Source: Panulirus ornatus
Lineage: Eukaryota > Arthropoda > Malacostraca > Decapoda > Palinuridae
Assembly: GCF_036320965.1 (NCBI RefSeq)
Contig: NC_092234.1
Location: 42,963,032 to 43,027,031, forward strand
Direction of reading: 5' to 3'
Length of the DNA: 64,000 nucleotides
The notes beneath the pieces were generated by a model, which did no database searches, was not told where the DNA came from, and saw nothing but the letters and a program-made list of their open reading frames with translations. How positions within the stretch are numbered: the first letter of the stretch is position 1; every line of letters begins with the position of its first letter. The position numbers were made by a program, and so were the translations under genes. Below are positions 33,531 through 46,065 of this stretch, piece by piece.

Positions 33531-33656
33531 CTTGATCAAAACCCAGTGCTTCCTGAACCAGATTATGGCATGGAAGACAGGATTGTCATTGCCTAACCAG
33601 TCCAGGTAAGAAGCAGCAGTTTTGAAGTTCAGCTTTCTTCCACTGGGCCATACAGT
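33531..33656 (-). other. Candidate internal exon, protein unknown
   Basis: On the minus strand, 42 codons are open and end exactly at a strong donor (ATCAAG|GTAAGT at 33,530). The product contains KTAASYLDWLGNDNPVFHAI and then IWFRKHWVLIK. An acceptor could be the CCCAG near 33,646. I do not recognise the protein and the open stretch is short. A chance frame remains quite possible. Confidence 0.25.
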
Positions 33657-33691
33657 TTATAAGTATGGGAATGTAGTTTCGTTGAAAAATA

Positions 33692-33695
<4 letters not shown>

Positions 33696-33780
<85 letters not shown>
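33696..33780. repeat. (TA)n microsatellite, about 42 units
   Basis: Pure TA repeat. It is not attached to any RTE-1 tail that I can see. Confidence 0.95.
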
Positions 33781-33782
<2 letters not shown>

Positions 33783-34266
33783 TATTGATTTTTTTTTTAA
33801 ATACTGAGAGTATTTATCAGCCAAAATCCCCAGTAACTGCCATATGAATTGCTGCTGCTCTGCATATTTGTATTTTTCTACCATTTAAGTTGCTGCTGCT
33901 GCTGCTGTGCATATTTGTTTTAATCATGGTGTATGTTATTACTATTAAGAATCATGCCGTTTAGTAGTCCTTCGTATGTAGAACACTTAAATGTTTGGTT
34001 TCACATGGTAGTGCACATGTTAGACTTCTTGGGGTGTGGTGCCTAACATAAGATTTGTAATTCCCATTTCTCAGATAAAAGCAATGTAACATATGTACGC
34101 ATATATCCCTAGTCTCATTGTTAATGAGATGAGTTTGTGTAAGATTTCAAAATTTCTTTCACATTGTTCAGAAAAATTCTTGCCATTTCCAGCTTTAGGA
34201 ATTAATTTTTTTCCCCAAGCTTAGTAATTAAAGTTTTGTTAGGTTACAGTATACTGGATAGTATTT

Positions 34267-34268
<2 letters not shown>

Positions 34269-34328
<60 letters not shown>
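34269..34328. repeat. (TA)n microsatellite, about 29 units, ending in a splice-like AG
   Basis: Pure TA repeat whose last bases read TATATAG, immediately followed by an open coding-like block. It would be the immediate upstream sequence of a splice acceptor. Confidence 0.9.
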
Positions 34329-34329
<1 letters not shown>

Positions 34330-34492
34330 TGTTACCGGACTCCTTCTGCATGGAGGTAACACCATTAGTGAAGTCACCTTCGTCAAGGATGAATCTTTGT
34401 CATTGTACGAAAAGGAGTACAAACTCGTTGAGGAACTTCTCACTCAAAAGGAGTCCATTATTTCCCTTCTACAGATTGTAGTGCAGCCATGA
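34329..34492 (+). CDS. Candidate last exon of an unidentified host gene
   Basis: After TATATAG, the phase-2 frame reads VTGLLLHGGNTISEVTFVK, then DESLSLYEKEYKLVEELLTQ, then KESIISLLQIVVQP and a stop (34,490-34,492). The composition is far more GC-balanced than its flanks and free of low complexity, unlike chance frames here. The middle looks like a charged helix, possibly a coiled coil. I do not recognise the family. The upstream exon would lie on the + side before 34.3 kb, and no partner is identified. A processed or fragmentary pseudogene is the main alternative. Confidence 0.4.
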
Positions 34493-37400
34493 AGTTGCAG
34501 GAGCCCCAAGAAAGGGGCACTGGGGTTATGTAATTAAATATATAATTTTTTCTTTCATATTTAAGTATAAGGTTCAGAGCTAACTACATATTTCATTATA
34601 TGTATTTACTGTCAAAGTATTTATTTTGTCTTTTTCCAAGGCATTCTCACCAAGATAGGAGTGACAGGAATCATTAAACTTAAGAGTACTTGCTCACTTG
34701 TGTAAACCAGTTATAGTGTGAAAGTTTATTGTTAGATTGCTAGCTTGGATTTCTTGGTGGTAATAGAGAGCTCAAAGACTGGAATAGATGTTATATTTAT
34801 TTATTTTACATTGCAAATAATGAAAGTTTGTGTTGACATCTAAGCTGTTTTTAAACTGTTACATTACATTATATAATGTTAAAACAAATATGAATGTATT
34901 TTGGCAGTATATTGTTACTTTATCAGGGTGCCATTTATCCAGAAGTTAATGTGTAAATAGTTTACCAAACTCTTTGAAATTAACATTTAGGCAGAATATT
35001 TCCATAGATATTAAATGATAATATGCATGAACAGAATAATGAAGATTTAAAGGTAATCACATCTTTGTCATGTCAGAAATTTTCAATGTTATAAAATATA
35101 ATGGATGGCATTTGAGGCAGTTGTCATGGTTTCACGTATTTGAATAGGTCAGAGAAATCTCGATATCTACACAGTGTATTTGAGTGAGTAAACTTGTAAA
35201 CAATAATAGCTTTCTTAATGAGATGCAAGATATAAAAAGATAACATTAAACAAACTTTCAGAGTGTTGAAGATTTAGGATCAATGCTTAAAAGATTACCA
35301 AGAAATTTTTGATAAAGTAAGAATATCATCCTCCTCAAAATTTAGTAGTAATGCAAATGAGAAAGAGAGAGATTGAACATCATCGCCACATGCACAAGTG
35401 CAAGGATGCACAGTACATTTACATATGAATTTTATAAGTTGCCATCTTGATCTTGTATGATTTCGTTGACAAATATTTTGCGTACATGAAATTTAGTAGT
35501 AAAAACTGAAAATTTGCTTATTGTTAGTTCCTTGTTTAAAGCATTTGAGGAGATTTTGAATGTAATTGCGAGATGGAAAAATGTAAGCATGGGAATGCAT
35601 ATCTAATATAATGGGATTATTTTTTAAATTAATTTTATGAAAAGGGGAAAAGTGAATATGGTAAACACTCTTGTATGAATGAATTGTACAGGGAGTAAAT
35701 ACCATAAGAAGAACTAATATGGAATGGTGTAGTTTAATCCAGTTTTTACTTAGATTCCACATTAAAGTTCAACAATAAGTTTGCTTCTCTGATTCCTTTG
35801 AGCTATATTTCAGTCATCATCAAAACCTTGAAGAAAGGAATGTAAGCAGTTACTGTGTAGTATACCACATCAATTTATTCCCAAAACAGTTCTTAAGAAG
35901 TTATGCAATCATCTCCCAGTAACTGAATCAAAAGATAAACATGTTCATTTAATTTCTGGAGAAATTCTCTCTTCTTTGGGTATTTTTCTTTGGGCTACTC
36001 AAAGGGATAAATGTTGACTCTTAAAATGGATGCACTGTGAACTTTACATTGGCATCATTGATACATCCAAAAATGAATCTGGATGATTGGCACACAAGTG
36101 CAACCAAACAGAGGTATTATTGGTAAGGTACTTGAGGTGGTGGTGTATAGATTGTGCTGTAACTGCCAAGAAGCTTTTCTCGAGTACTTTCATACCAACT
36201 TAAACCTCTCGTCAAAATAATAATACTTGGTACTCAAATTGGCCTATCCCAATTTAAAAAAAGGAATTTCATATTCATAGCAAAGTTGAAAGATTTTATA
36301 TGCAAAGAAAGACTGCAGCTGTTTTCTTATTCACTGTTTATGTAGATATAAGTCATCATAAGATATTTATTTTTACAGTTCCTTACTGTATTAATTTTTG
36401 ACATTCAGAATTTTTTGTGAATTTTTTTTCTTGCCCAGTTCCCAAGAAAGTATTCCTGATCTCTTATCATTTTCATGGCCTATCATTTGCTTTGTAAAAG
36501 CATGTAAAGTATCACTGTATATAGAGATTTAAGAGTTCCAGATTTTTATGTAAAGTCATGTATTCATGATCATGGTCAGTGTGTATTCACATGTCATTTT
36601 CAGACCTTCCCTACTTTTTTACACCTAATTCTTAGTAACTGCTTGAAGATAAACAAACACTGAAGGGTTTTCTTATGCAGACTAATCTCCAAGAATTCAT
36701 GTTTGATTGGTCAGTTCTCAGTTATATAACTCAAGCAATAACTAAGAATATGGACTTATAATGTGACTGATAAATCATGCTGTACATCTGGGAGGTCTGC
36801 CTTATGGCTCATTTGAAGGCACCCCAATTATTTGCACAGAGGTTTTAGAGTGGTGAGAGTCTTTCTTGAATCAAATATATGATTAACAGGACGGTATGAC
36901 TTATCAGTCTTATTAACGTTATTCACACAGAATATATTTTAGTGTAGGGTCAGGGAGACGTCAATGTAAATAATGCAACCGCCCAAATACAGTTAGCACA
37001 ACTTGTAATGTGAGTTGCAATTTTCGCTAAGATTACATGTGGTACCCACAAGGCTGCTTTTCCAGTACACAAGCAGAACAACCTTACTGGACCATTAAGT
37101 AATACTGCAAAATTGTGAGCCTTGTGGCTATTTTGAGAGGCACATTCTACCTATTACTAGTCTCCAGAATTTTGTTTTGCAGTGGTTTACTAATGTTCTG
37201 TTTCAGTGATGTAATTATTTGTGTGAATAAGTGGGAAATATAAAATTCAGTTTTCATGAAAATGATACAATTGAAGGTAATGTTCACAAGTTGCCTGTTG
37301 CTTAGTTATTTTTAATACATTTATTTTCATATTTTGAAATTAAGAGTAATATTACGATGGAAGATCTGATATTATGCATTTAATACCAAACAGAACATTG

Positions 37401-38799
37401 TACATAAATGTTCCCCTGTGTTTCATGGGTCGTGCTCACAGGAGATGGAAAGTTTAGGCACAAATTGTAATAATGTAAAAAATAGATTACTGTGTACCAT
37501 GTAGTGGACCTGGAATTTGATCAGATGTTTTTAAGCACATTCAGAACAGTGAAAGTATTGATATATATCCGATAGGGAATGGGATAAACTTCAAATGTTT
37601 GGATTCCTAGGCATCTGTAGTAATTTTTATACCTTTGCCTAAAATTCCTTACCAGTTGTCAAATTGTTATTTTTTTATGAATTATCAGAAACATCTTTAC
37701 TTAAAGTCTAGGTCAACTCGTTTGAAGTCAACATTATTATTGTATTTTATATGGAAAGTCAGTAGGACTTAAAAGTATGAATAACCCCACTCCAGTCAGC
37801 CTCTTGTGAACATGATCATATTAGATAGATATATTAGAGAAGAAATATTAAAGTGTATGGATAGTCAAAAGAGGTTTGCTTTATTCCTCACTGTATAGTA
37901 AGAGAATTGAAAAAATATAATGTGTTGTTTGAAATTCGATATTTAATGTGTTGTGTTATGATGCCGGAAGTTTCATTTTGTTTTATGAGTAGAGTGAATA
38001 GACAAGCCTAAATATGCTGATGATGACAAAGAAAATGTGTAGAACCAAAATGGAAACAGGGTAAGTTACCAGTTTAGTAAAATAAAACTCACAGATATTG
38101 GTGAAGCAGACAGAAGCATATTTTTTGTAGCTGGAATATTAATGGAGTCAATGGTGCAAAAATGTTGAGAACAAAGATAACCCTTTAGTCAACAGACCAT
38201 GAGAGTGTACAGGGAGATATCTTTAAGGTGAGCAGGTTATATCTCTTTAGAACAGAGTGCGTTTACTGCTCATCTGTGGTTGCAGGTCTTGACTTTTAGG
38301 GCACAATGGGGACATTGACAGCTTAGTGAAAGACCCGAGTCATGAGGATATTAACTCAAAGTTTAGTTCAGACCATGTGATAACTCATGGACAACTTCAA
38401 GTTTAAACACAAGAAAACAATTTTTTAAAGGTTTATTTACCATAGTTGTTAATGAAAGCATAAGGGAAAGGTAGAGAGATGCTATAAGATAAAATTTCCA
38501 TTAGGAGCCTTTCTCCTAGAATTTTTTTTCAGCTCAATGTCAATACGATTTTCAAATCAGTCATTTGTTGCTTGACTTACCTGCCACATTCCTCTTGACA
38601 GCCTTTCAATACCCAAGGCGCAATGTCATTTTCACATTCTCATGGCTACAATATTTACTGTAGTAGGGTATCCTAACTCCCTTGAGCGAGTATAATACCT
38701 ACACTTTCTGTTAGTTTAAAGACTGCAAACCCATGATGAAAAGGGTTTTGCAGATCTTTACATTGAGGCATGGTATGCTAACAAAAAAAGGCCAGATGA
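34493..38799. other. AT-rich, non-repetitive; no gene recognised
   Basis: It may include the 3' UTR of the candidate exon ending at 34,492. The 89-codon minus frame at 35,493-35,762 is isoleucine- and lysine-rich with no family resemblance. No RTE-1, SINE or Tigger similarity is seen in this block, the longest such stretch in the window. Confidence 0.45.
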
Positions 38800-38807
38800 C
38801 TGCAGCG

Positions 38808-39712
38808 TTTTTTTTTTTTTTTTTTTTTTTTATACTTTGTCGCTGTCTCCCGCGTTTGCGAGGTAGCGCAAGGAAACAGACGAAAGAAATGGCCCAACCC
38901 CCCCCCATACACATGTACATACACACGTCCACACACGCAAATATACATACCTACACAGCTTTCCATGGTTTACCCCGGACGCTTCACATGCCTTGATTCA
39001 ATCCACTGACAGCACGTCAACCCCTGTATACCACATCGCTCCAATTCACTCTATTCCTTGCCCTCCTTTCACCCTCCTGCATGTTCAGGCCCCGATCACA
39101 CAAAATCCTTTTCACTCCATCTTTCCACCTCCGACACATATATCCTCTTGGTCAATCTTTCCTCACTCATTCTCTCCATGTGCCCAAACCATTTCAAAAC
39201 ACCCTCTTCTGCTCTCTCAACCACGCTCTTTTTATTTCCACACATCTCTCTTACCCTTACATTACTTACTCGATCAAACCACCTCACACCACACATTGTC
39301 CTCAAACATCTCATTTCCAGCACATCCATCCTCCTGCGCACAACTCTATCCATAGCCCACGCCTCGCAACCATACAACATTGTTGGAACTACTATTCCTT
39401 CAAACATACCCATTTTTGCTTTCCGGGATAATGTTCTCGACTTCCACACATTTTTCAAGGCTCCCAAAATTTTCGCCCCCTCCCCCACCCTATGATCCAC
39501 TTCCGCTTCCATGGTTCCATCCGCTGACAGATCCACTCCCAGATATCTAAAACACTTCACTTCCTCCAGTTTTTCTCCATTCAAACTCACCTCCCAATTG
39601 ACTTGACCCTCAACCCTACTGTACCTAATAACCTTGCTCTTATTCACATTTACTCTTAACTTTCTTCTTCCACACACTTTACCAAACTCTGTCACCAGCT
39701 TCTGCAGTTTCT
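38808..39712 (-). mobile_element. Clean RTE-1 insertion with target-site duplication
   Basis: Minus strand: it starts inside the RT after the FADD box (the stretch encoding LVTEFGKVCGRRKLRVNVNK), is open over almost 200 codons at 39,096-39,695, and ends with the short 3' UTR, the hairpin (38,833-38,872) and an A-run. CTGCAGCG at 38,800-38,807 and again at 39,713-39,720 is the likely target-site duplication. About 45 bases are missing between two CCACCTCC words near 39,128. The long frame means the insertion is recent. Confidence 0.9.
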
Positions 39713-39720
39713 CTGCAGCG

Positions 39721-40150
39721 GTTTTATGGTGTCAATATTAACTCCAAAGGTGAAGATTTGTATCTACTGGAGAAACATCATCAAAGGCCATTTTATTCCA
39801 AGAGGACACCTTCTGGCTGCTCTGAATTGTTCAATTCAGTCATAGTTTCTTCTTGCTAACACCACATCAATGTTCCAGTCCCTTGACTGCTCATCTCAGC
39901 TTTCGAAGCTGTCACTAAATATTAGTTGAGGGAGATGACCGACCATGCAGAAAAAGGTTGCAACTGCTACTTAGAGCTTCTTATAGGTTATGACTTTCAC
40001 CGAGCTGTGGGAATTCCTTCATCTGTCTTTCTGTCTTGAATAAAATGAGGACACAGCTTAGGCCAGAGACAACTTATGAAATTTATACATATAGAACTTC
40101 AGTCTTATTGCAATCTGAAAGCTTAATGATATCTTCAACCATGCTACTTG
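39721..40150. other. Spacer, nothing firmly recognised
   Basis: The words ATGGTGTCAAT and GGTGAAGATT at 39,728-39,765 resemble the 130-base repeat flanking the RTE-1 copy at 44-46 kb. Otherwise I see no gene. Confidence 0.35.
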
Positions 40151-41650
40151 CCAAATTCCCAACTTGCTGACATGGAACCCATCCTGAAACCCTCCATGCC
40201 ATCCAACTCCCTACTTCCTATTACCCTGTATCAGTGCCATCATCAATATCCAAACTCCTTGAAAAACTGACCCACAATAGGCAGCCAAAATGTACCATTC
40301 TCCCACACATCATCCCATTAGACTCAATCACTCCATTACTATACTCATGCATGACCTTCTATCACCTGCAAATCATGTGAAAGTCCTCTTATATTCAGAG
40401 GAACTCACAGTCACTTCACAGCACCCTGACACTACTCAAACAACAACAAATGTGCAACACTACATCACACAATTAGAATACTGGCTCACTCAACATCTGC
40501 ATCCCTACTGAGATTCAGTCACCCTTTTAACCCCAAACATTTGAATCCAACCTGCATCTTCCCATCATCCTGAATGGTCAACCACTACTACTCTACAAAC
40601 CATCAACCATACTAGGTACATATGACAATGACTTTTTCTCCCAACAAAACAAAATACATAAACAAAATAAATGCCCTTAAAACACACTAACACCACATTT
40701 GGAAAAATTCACCCAATGCAACCTAACTGTGTCTCATCTTCCTGTTCATCTGCCATGTCACAAGAAAATGTAAGAAAAGCAGCATTCCACATAAAACAGA
40801 GCAATCAGTGGCTGCATAACAACCACAAACATTCAAAAGCTGGGCAAGGAAACAATAATACTTCCAGTACAACCTTTCCGTAATATGTGCAGCACTAGAC
40901 CCCTCCCTCTCAAACTTTCACAGGTAGAAAGAAAAGCTTATCCTTACTTCATACTTCAGCAGCGTATATAGTAATTACATATTCACCTTCAACAAACACA
41001 GCATTAACAAAATATATGCACACATGATTAAACAGGCACTAAACAATTGCCCTCATAATCCAGTTTTAAATTCTGTTTCATCAGACATACACCCACCTGA
41101 AGATACACGCCACAGCTATTCTGTACACCACCGATCTCTAAAGTTATCAATACGAACATATCACAAGATCCCTCATGCCCAAGATGCAACTTCCTTACTG
41201 AAGGCACTGAACATAAACTAAAATTATCCTGCACTCACTATACACAGATGTATGTATATCGTACTTCTTAACATATGGCCACACCTGATGGAGATGATGG
41301 GCTTCCTGAGCACCACAGGATTCCCTTAGATGGGAATCCTTGGGTGGATACCTCACTTCCATTCCAGCCAACCATATGAATACCAAAATGACCTGACAAG
41401 CTCTAAACAACCATCTTCACAATTCTGTTTAAACATCACCCAATTAGACATTTGAAGCCACACTTCCCAGATATATACACATTTATCTTCTCTAATCAGT
41501 GGACAGAAACCATCTCTAAAACATTACAAATACTAGTTCAACATAGTTCAAGAATCTCCAAGCCCAAGATGCACCTCCCATACTGAAAACTGAAACCTTG
41601 CCCCTAAATTTTCATGTACTCACCATATCCAAACATATACAAAGCCTGAT
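40150..41650 (+). mobile_element. Decayed jockey-like LINE remnant, partly doubled
   Basis: It shows an SNSLLPITLYQCHH block (about 40,205) like the YRPISLL RT motif, then TVTSQHPDTTQTTTNVQHYI (about 40,410) and TQLEYWLTQHLHP, then C-terminal words. The words around QALNN-P-NPVLNSVSSDIH occur near 41,035 and again, altered, near 41,400, so two pieces of the same element may be joined. Same family as 29.43-30.72 kb. Confidence 0.55.
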
Positions 41651-42960
41651 GATGTAGGTAGTGAACAGTTCTTCAACAGGAGTAAGAAGAGACCAAACAT
41701 AAGACATACCATAGAATAAAAGCATGATACTGTTGAAAAAGGTGAAGAAGCACATATTTAGTATGAGTGTTGGACTGGAATAAAATGATTGAAGTCATGG
41801 CTATTGTAAACAGCGTACAAAAATTTAAGTTGTGTGATAATGTTCAAGAGACAGGACCCCACAAGTGTAAAACTCCTTCCCTGTACAGTACAGGTAGGTA
41901 ATTATATATCGCCATTGCTTCTGTACATTTACTTACAAATGTTAAATTGATCTACGAAGGTTTATATTCTAATATGATCAAATTTAGCACAACTATATGG
42001 CATCACCCAGAGGATTATTCAAACATTCATTTAAATCAACACATATGAAGCTCCACTGAAATCAGGCTAACCAAATGCTAAGATGTTGTCAAGGCAAGTC
42101 TTTCATCATGTTTTGCCAGATGTATATAATCATCACATAAACCAGGAACAGACTTTTGTCTTTCACTGTACGTACTTAACAAAACAGTTCAACTGTCCCA
42201 CTCTAGTTCTACTTCATTTGAACAGTTAACCATCAATTCACACTTTCTTGTGTAGATAATGATAATTATATTGTCATTATTGCAAAGATATTGTCTCTGC
42301 TTATTTTTGATGCACATATTCTTTGAACAGAATCACTGACATTTTATTACTATGCACTTCATCACCCTATCTTGCTAGGAAATACTGCACTACTATTCAT
42401 ATTAAATTTTTATTAAAACAGATATTTCCTAACACCTCACTTGCCGAATCCAAATTCTCATGATTTTTTAAACCATAAATTTCAAATCTGTTCTGTATCC
42501 ACATAACGGGTATAAGCTGATTATAACATTTACAAATGACTAAGGTAGCATTCCTTTGGACAGGAGGGATTTATCAGTCAGTTTGGCTTGATAATGATGA
42601 TTGACAAGGTCTGGGAACATCATAGCAAAGTAAACCCTCAAAAATTAAAAATTTAATAGCATTCTTATTTCAATATATAAACAATAAACTCAGAAAGAAA
42701 ACTGAGAATACCTCAACTAAAATTTGACCTTTTTACACATTTTTGTGTGAATGTCTGCAGAAAAGCTAGACCAGTTTTCAGGAAGGCCCTACAAACAGCT
42801 AAACCTATACAGGTTGGGAATGATGAACTTGATAGGCTGCATAAACAAGTCCTACACCATCTCTAGGACACTAAGGGCATCCAAAAGGCTGTTCAGAAAC
42901 TGATTTGATCTTATGTTGACATAAATGCACATTGTACATAAAATTTCACCACTTCCATCA
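41651..42960. other. AT-rich, no gene recognised
   Basis: No coding or repeat similarity that I can support. The far end merges into TA-rich sequence. Confidence 0.4.
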
Positions 42961-42978
42961 GTAAGTAATGCAGGGTAA

Positions 42979-43012
42979 TTTATATATATATATATATATA
43001 ATAAAAAATAAA

Positions 43013-43098
<86 letters not shown>

Positions 43099-43105
43099 TT
43101 TTTTT
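42979..43105. repeat. (TA)n and T-run
   Basis: TA repeats (interrupted by ATAAAAAATAAATAAAA) and a T-run. They are the target region and the tail of the adjoining minus-strand RTE-1 insertion. Confidence 0.9.
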
Positions 43106-43692
43106 ATACTTTGTCGCTGTCTCCCGCGTTTGCGAGGTAGCGCAAGGAAACAGACGAAAGAAATGGCCCAACCCCCCCCCCCATACACATGTACATACAC
43201 ACGTCCACACACACAAATATACATACCTACACAGCTTTCCATGGTTTACCCCAGACGCTTCACATGCCTTGATTCAATCCACTGACAGCACGTCAACCCC
43301 TGTATACCACATCGCTCCAATTCACTCTATTCCTTGCCCTCCTTTCACCCTCCTGCATGTTCAGGCCCCGATCACACAAAATCCTTTTCACTCCATCTTT
43401 CCACCTCCAATTTGGTCTCCCTCTTCTCCTCGTTCCCTCCACCTCCGACACATATATCCTCTTGGTCAATCTTTCCTCACTCATTCTCTCCATGTGCCCA
43501 AACCATTTCAAAACACCCTCTTCTGCTCTCTCAACCACGCTCTTTTTATTTCCACACATCTCTCTTACCCTTACGTTACTTACTCGATCAAACCACCTCA
43601 CACCACACATTGTCCTCAAACATCTCATTTCCAGCACATCCATCCTCCTGCGCACAACTCTATCCATAGCCCACGCCTCGCAACCATACAAC
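43106..43692 (-). mobile_element. Young, strongly 5'-truncated RTE-1 copy
   Basis: 132 codons open (43,293-43,691) from LYGCEAWAMDRVVRRRMDVL through RGRPNWRWKDGVKRIL to NWSDVVYRG. The short 3' UTR and hairpin (43,110-43,150) follow. It is nearly identical to the copies ending at 19.43, 38.81 and 59.45 kb. The right flank is again TATATATATAAAAATAA, as on the left, so the target was TA-rich. Confidence 0.9.
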
Positions 43693-43916
43693 CATATATA
43701 TATATAAAAATAATGTGCAAACTACAAATTCCCTATGCTCCAAAACAGTTGTCATGTAAGGCCCCCCTTATGTTCATGCAAAATATGATTTACAGTAAGA
43801 AGGTACCACACAAATACTACAATGTTATTTCAATCTGTATTCCTATAACTACTGATAATTATATTACTACCATCATAAAATTTTATAAGTGTATATTAGC
43901 AATATTTAACTCAAGG

Positions 43917-44050
43917 AAAGTATATCTATGGTGTTACTGTTAAAGAATTGATACTGAATAAAATACCTGCAAGCCCACTTGTAAAAGTCACCCATATCCA
44001 TTTCACTACTTAGCCTCAGGCCTAAATTGTGATATAAGGTGAGAGTTGAG
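43917..44050 (+). repeat. Left member of a ~130-base direct repeat
   Basis: It shares the order AAGTATATC, ATGGTGTTACTGTTAAAGAA, AAAAGTCACCCATA, TTAGCCTCAGGCCTAAA, GTGATATAAGGTGA with 45,931-46,065. The two flank the old RTE-1 copy between them. Confidence 0.65.
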
Positions 44051-44054
44051 GTAA

Positions 44055-45908
44055 GCAAGTATTAGGAAACTTTAAGGAGAATAAGATGTTTTGGAAAGAG
44101 GTTTATGATATGTAAAAAAAAAACAAGAGGATAAGTAGAAGCATCGGTGAAGGGGGTAAGAGGGGATGTGGTAACATGTAGTAATGAAGTGAAGAGGACG
44201 TGGAGTTAGTACTCTGAGGTAATGCTGAATGCTTGATGATAGGGTGCGAAATGTAAGGTGTTTTGGTTGTGGTGGTAAGTGAAGTGAAAGAGTCATGGAG
44301 AGTGGTTTGGTGATGTGGGAAGAGGTGGTGAAAGTCTTATATAGGATGAAGTGTGGCAAGGCAGCTGGAGTGGGTAGCATTGCTATTGAATTTACTAAAG
44401 GGGTGACTGTGTTGTTGATTGGTTAGTTAGGATTTTAAATGCATGTTTAAAGGCAAGAAAGATAAAGGAGAGTGTTCAAACTACAGAGTTGAGTGTACCT
44501 GTTAAGGTGTATATGAGGGCAGCAATTGACAGAATGAAGGCATGTACAGAGTATCAGACTGGGGAGGAACAGTGTGGTTTTAGATGAGGTGAAAGATTAG
44601 GGGTCTGCTTTGAAGAATGAGTGTGATACATACTTAGAGAAGTGGATGGATTTGTGTGAAACATTTATGGATCTGGAGAAAACATATGACAGGGTTGATA
44701 AAGATGCTTTGTGGAAGGTCTTAAAAGTATACTGTGTGGGAGGAAAGTTGCTAGAAGCAATGAGAAGTTTTAATCAAGGGTGTAAAGCATGTGTACAAGT
44801 AAGATGAGAGGTGAGTGAATGGCTCCAAGTGAAGGTAGGTCTGCAGTGCAGGTATATGTGATATCATCATATTTGTTTCGTTTATTTTTGGATGGGATGG
44901 TGAGGGAGGTAAACGCTAGTCTTGAAGAAAGGGCGAGTATGCAATCTGTAGGGGATGAGAGGGTCTGGGAAGTGAGTCAGTTGATGTTTGCTGATGATAC
45001 AGCACTGTTGGCAGATTCCAGTGTGAAACTGCAGAAGTTGATGAATGAGTCTGGAAGGGTGTGCAAAATGAGGAAGCTGAGAGTAAATGTCGATAAAAGC
45101 AAGGTTATTAGGTTTAGTAGAGTCGAGGCTCATCATAGCTTAGGTATGAAGTTTGATTGGTGAAAAATTGGAGGAAATGAGGTATTTTAGATACCTCACA
45201 GTGAATATAACCATGGAAGTGGCAGTGATTAACTGGGTGGGTGAGGGGGCAAAGGTTCTGGGAGGGTAAAAATGGGTATGGTTGAAGGAATGATAGTCCC
45301 AACATTATTATATGGATGTGAGGCATGGGCTATAGCTAAGGCTGTACAGAGGATGGTGAGCATGTTAGAAATGAAATGTTTGAGGACAATATGTGGAGTT
45401 AGGTGCTTTGATCAAGTAAGTAATGAAAGGGTAAGAGAGGTGTAGTAATAAAATGAGTATGGCAGAAAGAGCTGAAGAGGATGTGCAGAAACAGCTTGGA
45501 CACAGGGAGAGAATGAATAAAGAAAGGTTAACAAACAGGATATATGTATCAGAAGTGGAGGAAACAAGAACAGAGGGACTAAATTCAAGATGGAAGGATG
45601 AAGTGAAAAAGATTTTGAGCAATCAGGGCCTCAACATGCAAGGGTATGAAAAGTGTGCATGCAACAGAGTGAATTGGAATGATGTGGTATACTGGGGTCA
45701 ATGCACTATCAATGAAGTGAACCAGGGCATGTGAAGCATCTGGGGTTAACAATGAAAAGGTCTGAGGGGACCTATTTGTGCATAGGGTACTATGATTTTG
45801 GTACATTAACATGACAGCTATAAGATGGATATGAGAAGATGCAGCCTTTCTTCATCTGTTCCTGGCACTACCTAACTAACACAGGAAATGGCCATCAAAT
45901 GAAAATAA
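44055..45908 (+). mobile_element. Old, decayed RTE-1 copy
   Basis: It starts at the NFRENKKMFWKEV region and includes RT motif A (FMDLEKTYDRVD near 44,665), a FADD box in QLMFADDTALLADSSVK (about 44,980), and the C-terminal region to about 45,734 (NWNDVVYWGQCTINEVNQGM). The UTR ends with the variant tail core near 45,860-45,900. Many stops; one piece is open at 44,819-45,163. Confidence 0.85.
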
Positions 45909-45930
45909 AATATGCATTACTTACTTAATG

Positions 45931-46065
45931 AAAGTATATCAATGGTGTCAATGTTAAAGAATTAATAATGGAGAAATTACCAATGCATACCTACAAAAGT
46001 CACCCATAACCATTTCCTTGCTTAGCCTCAAGCTTAAAATGTGATACAAGGTGAAGATTCTGATG
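45931..46065 (+). repeat. Right member of the ~130-base direct repeat
   Basis: See the left member at 43,917-44,050. Similarity by eye is perhaps four in five bases, which fits an old duplication. Confidence 0.65.
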
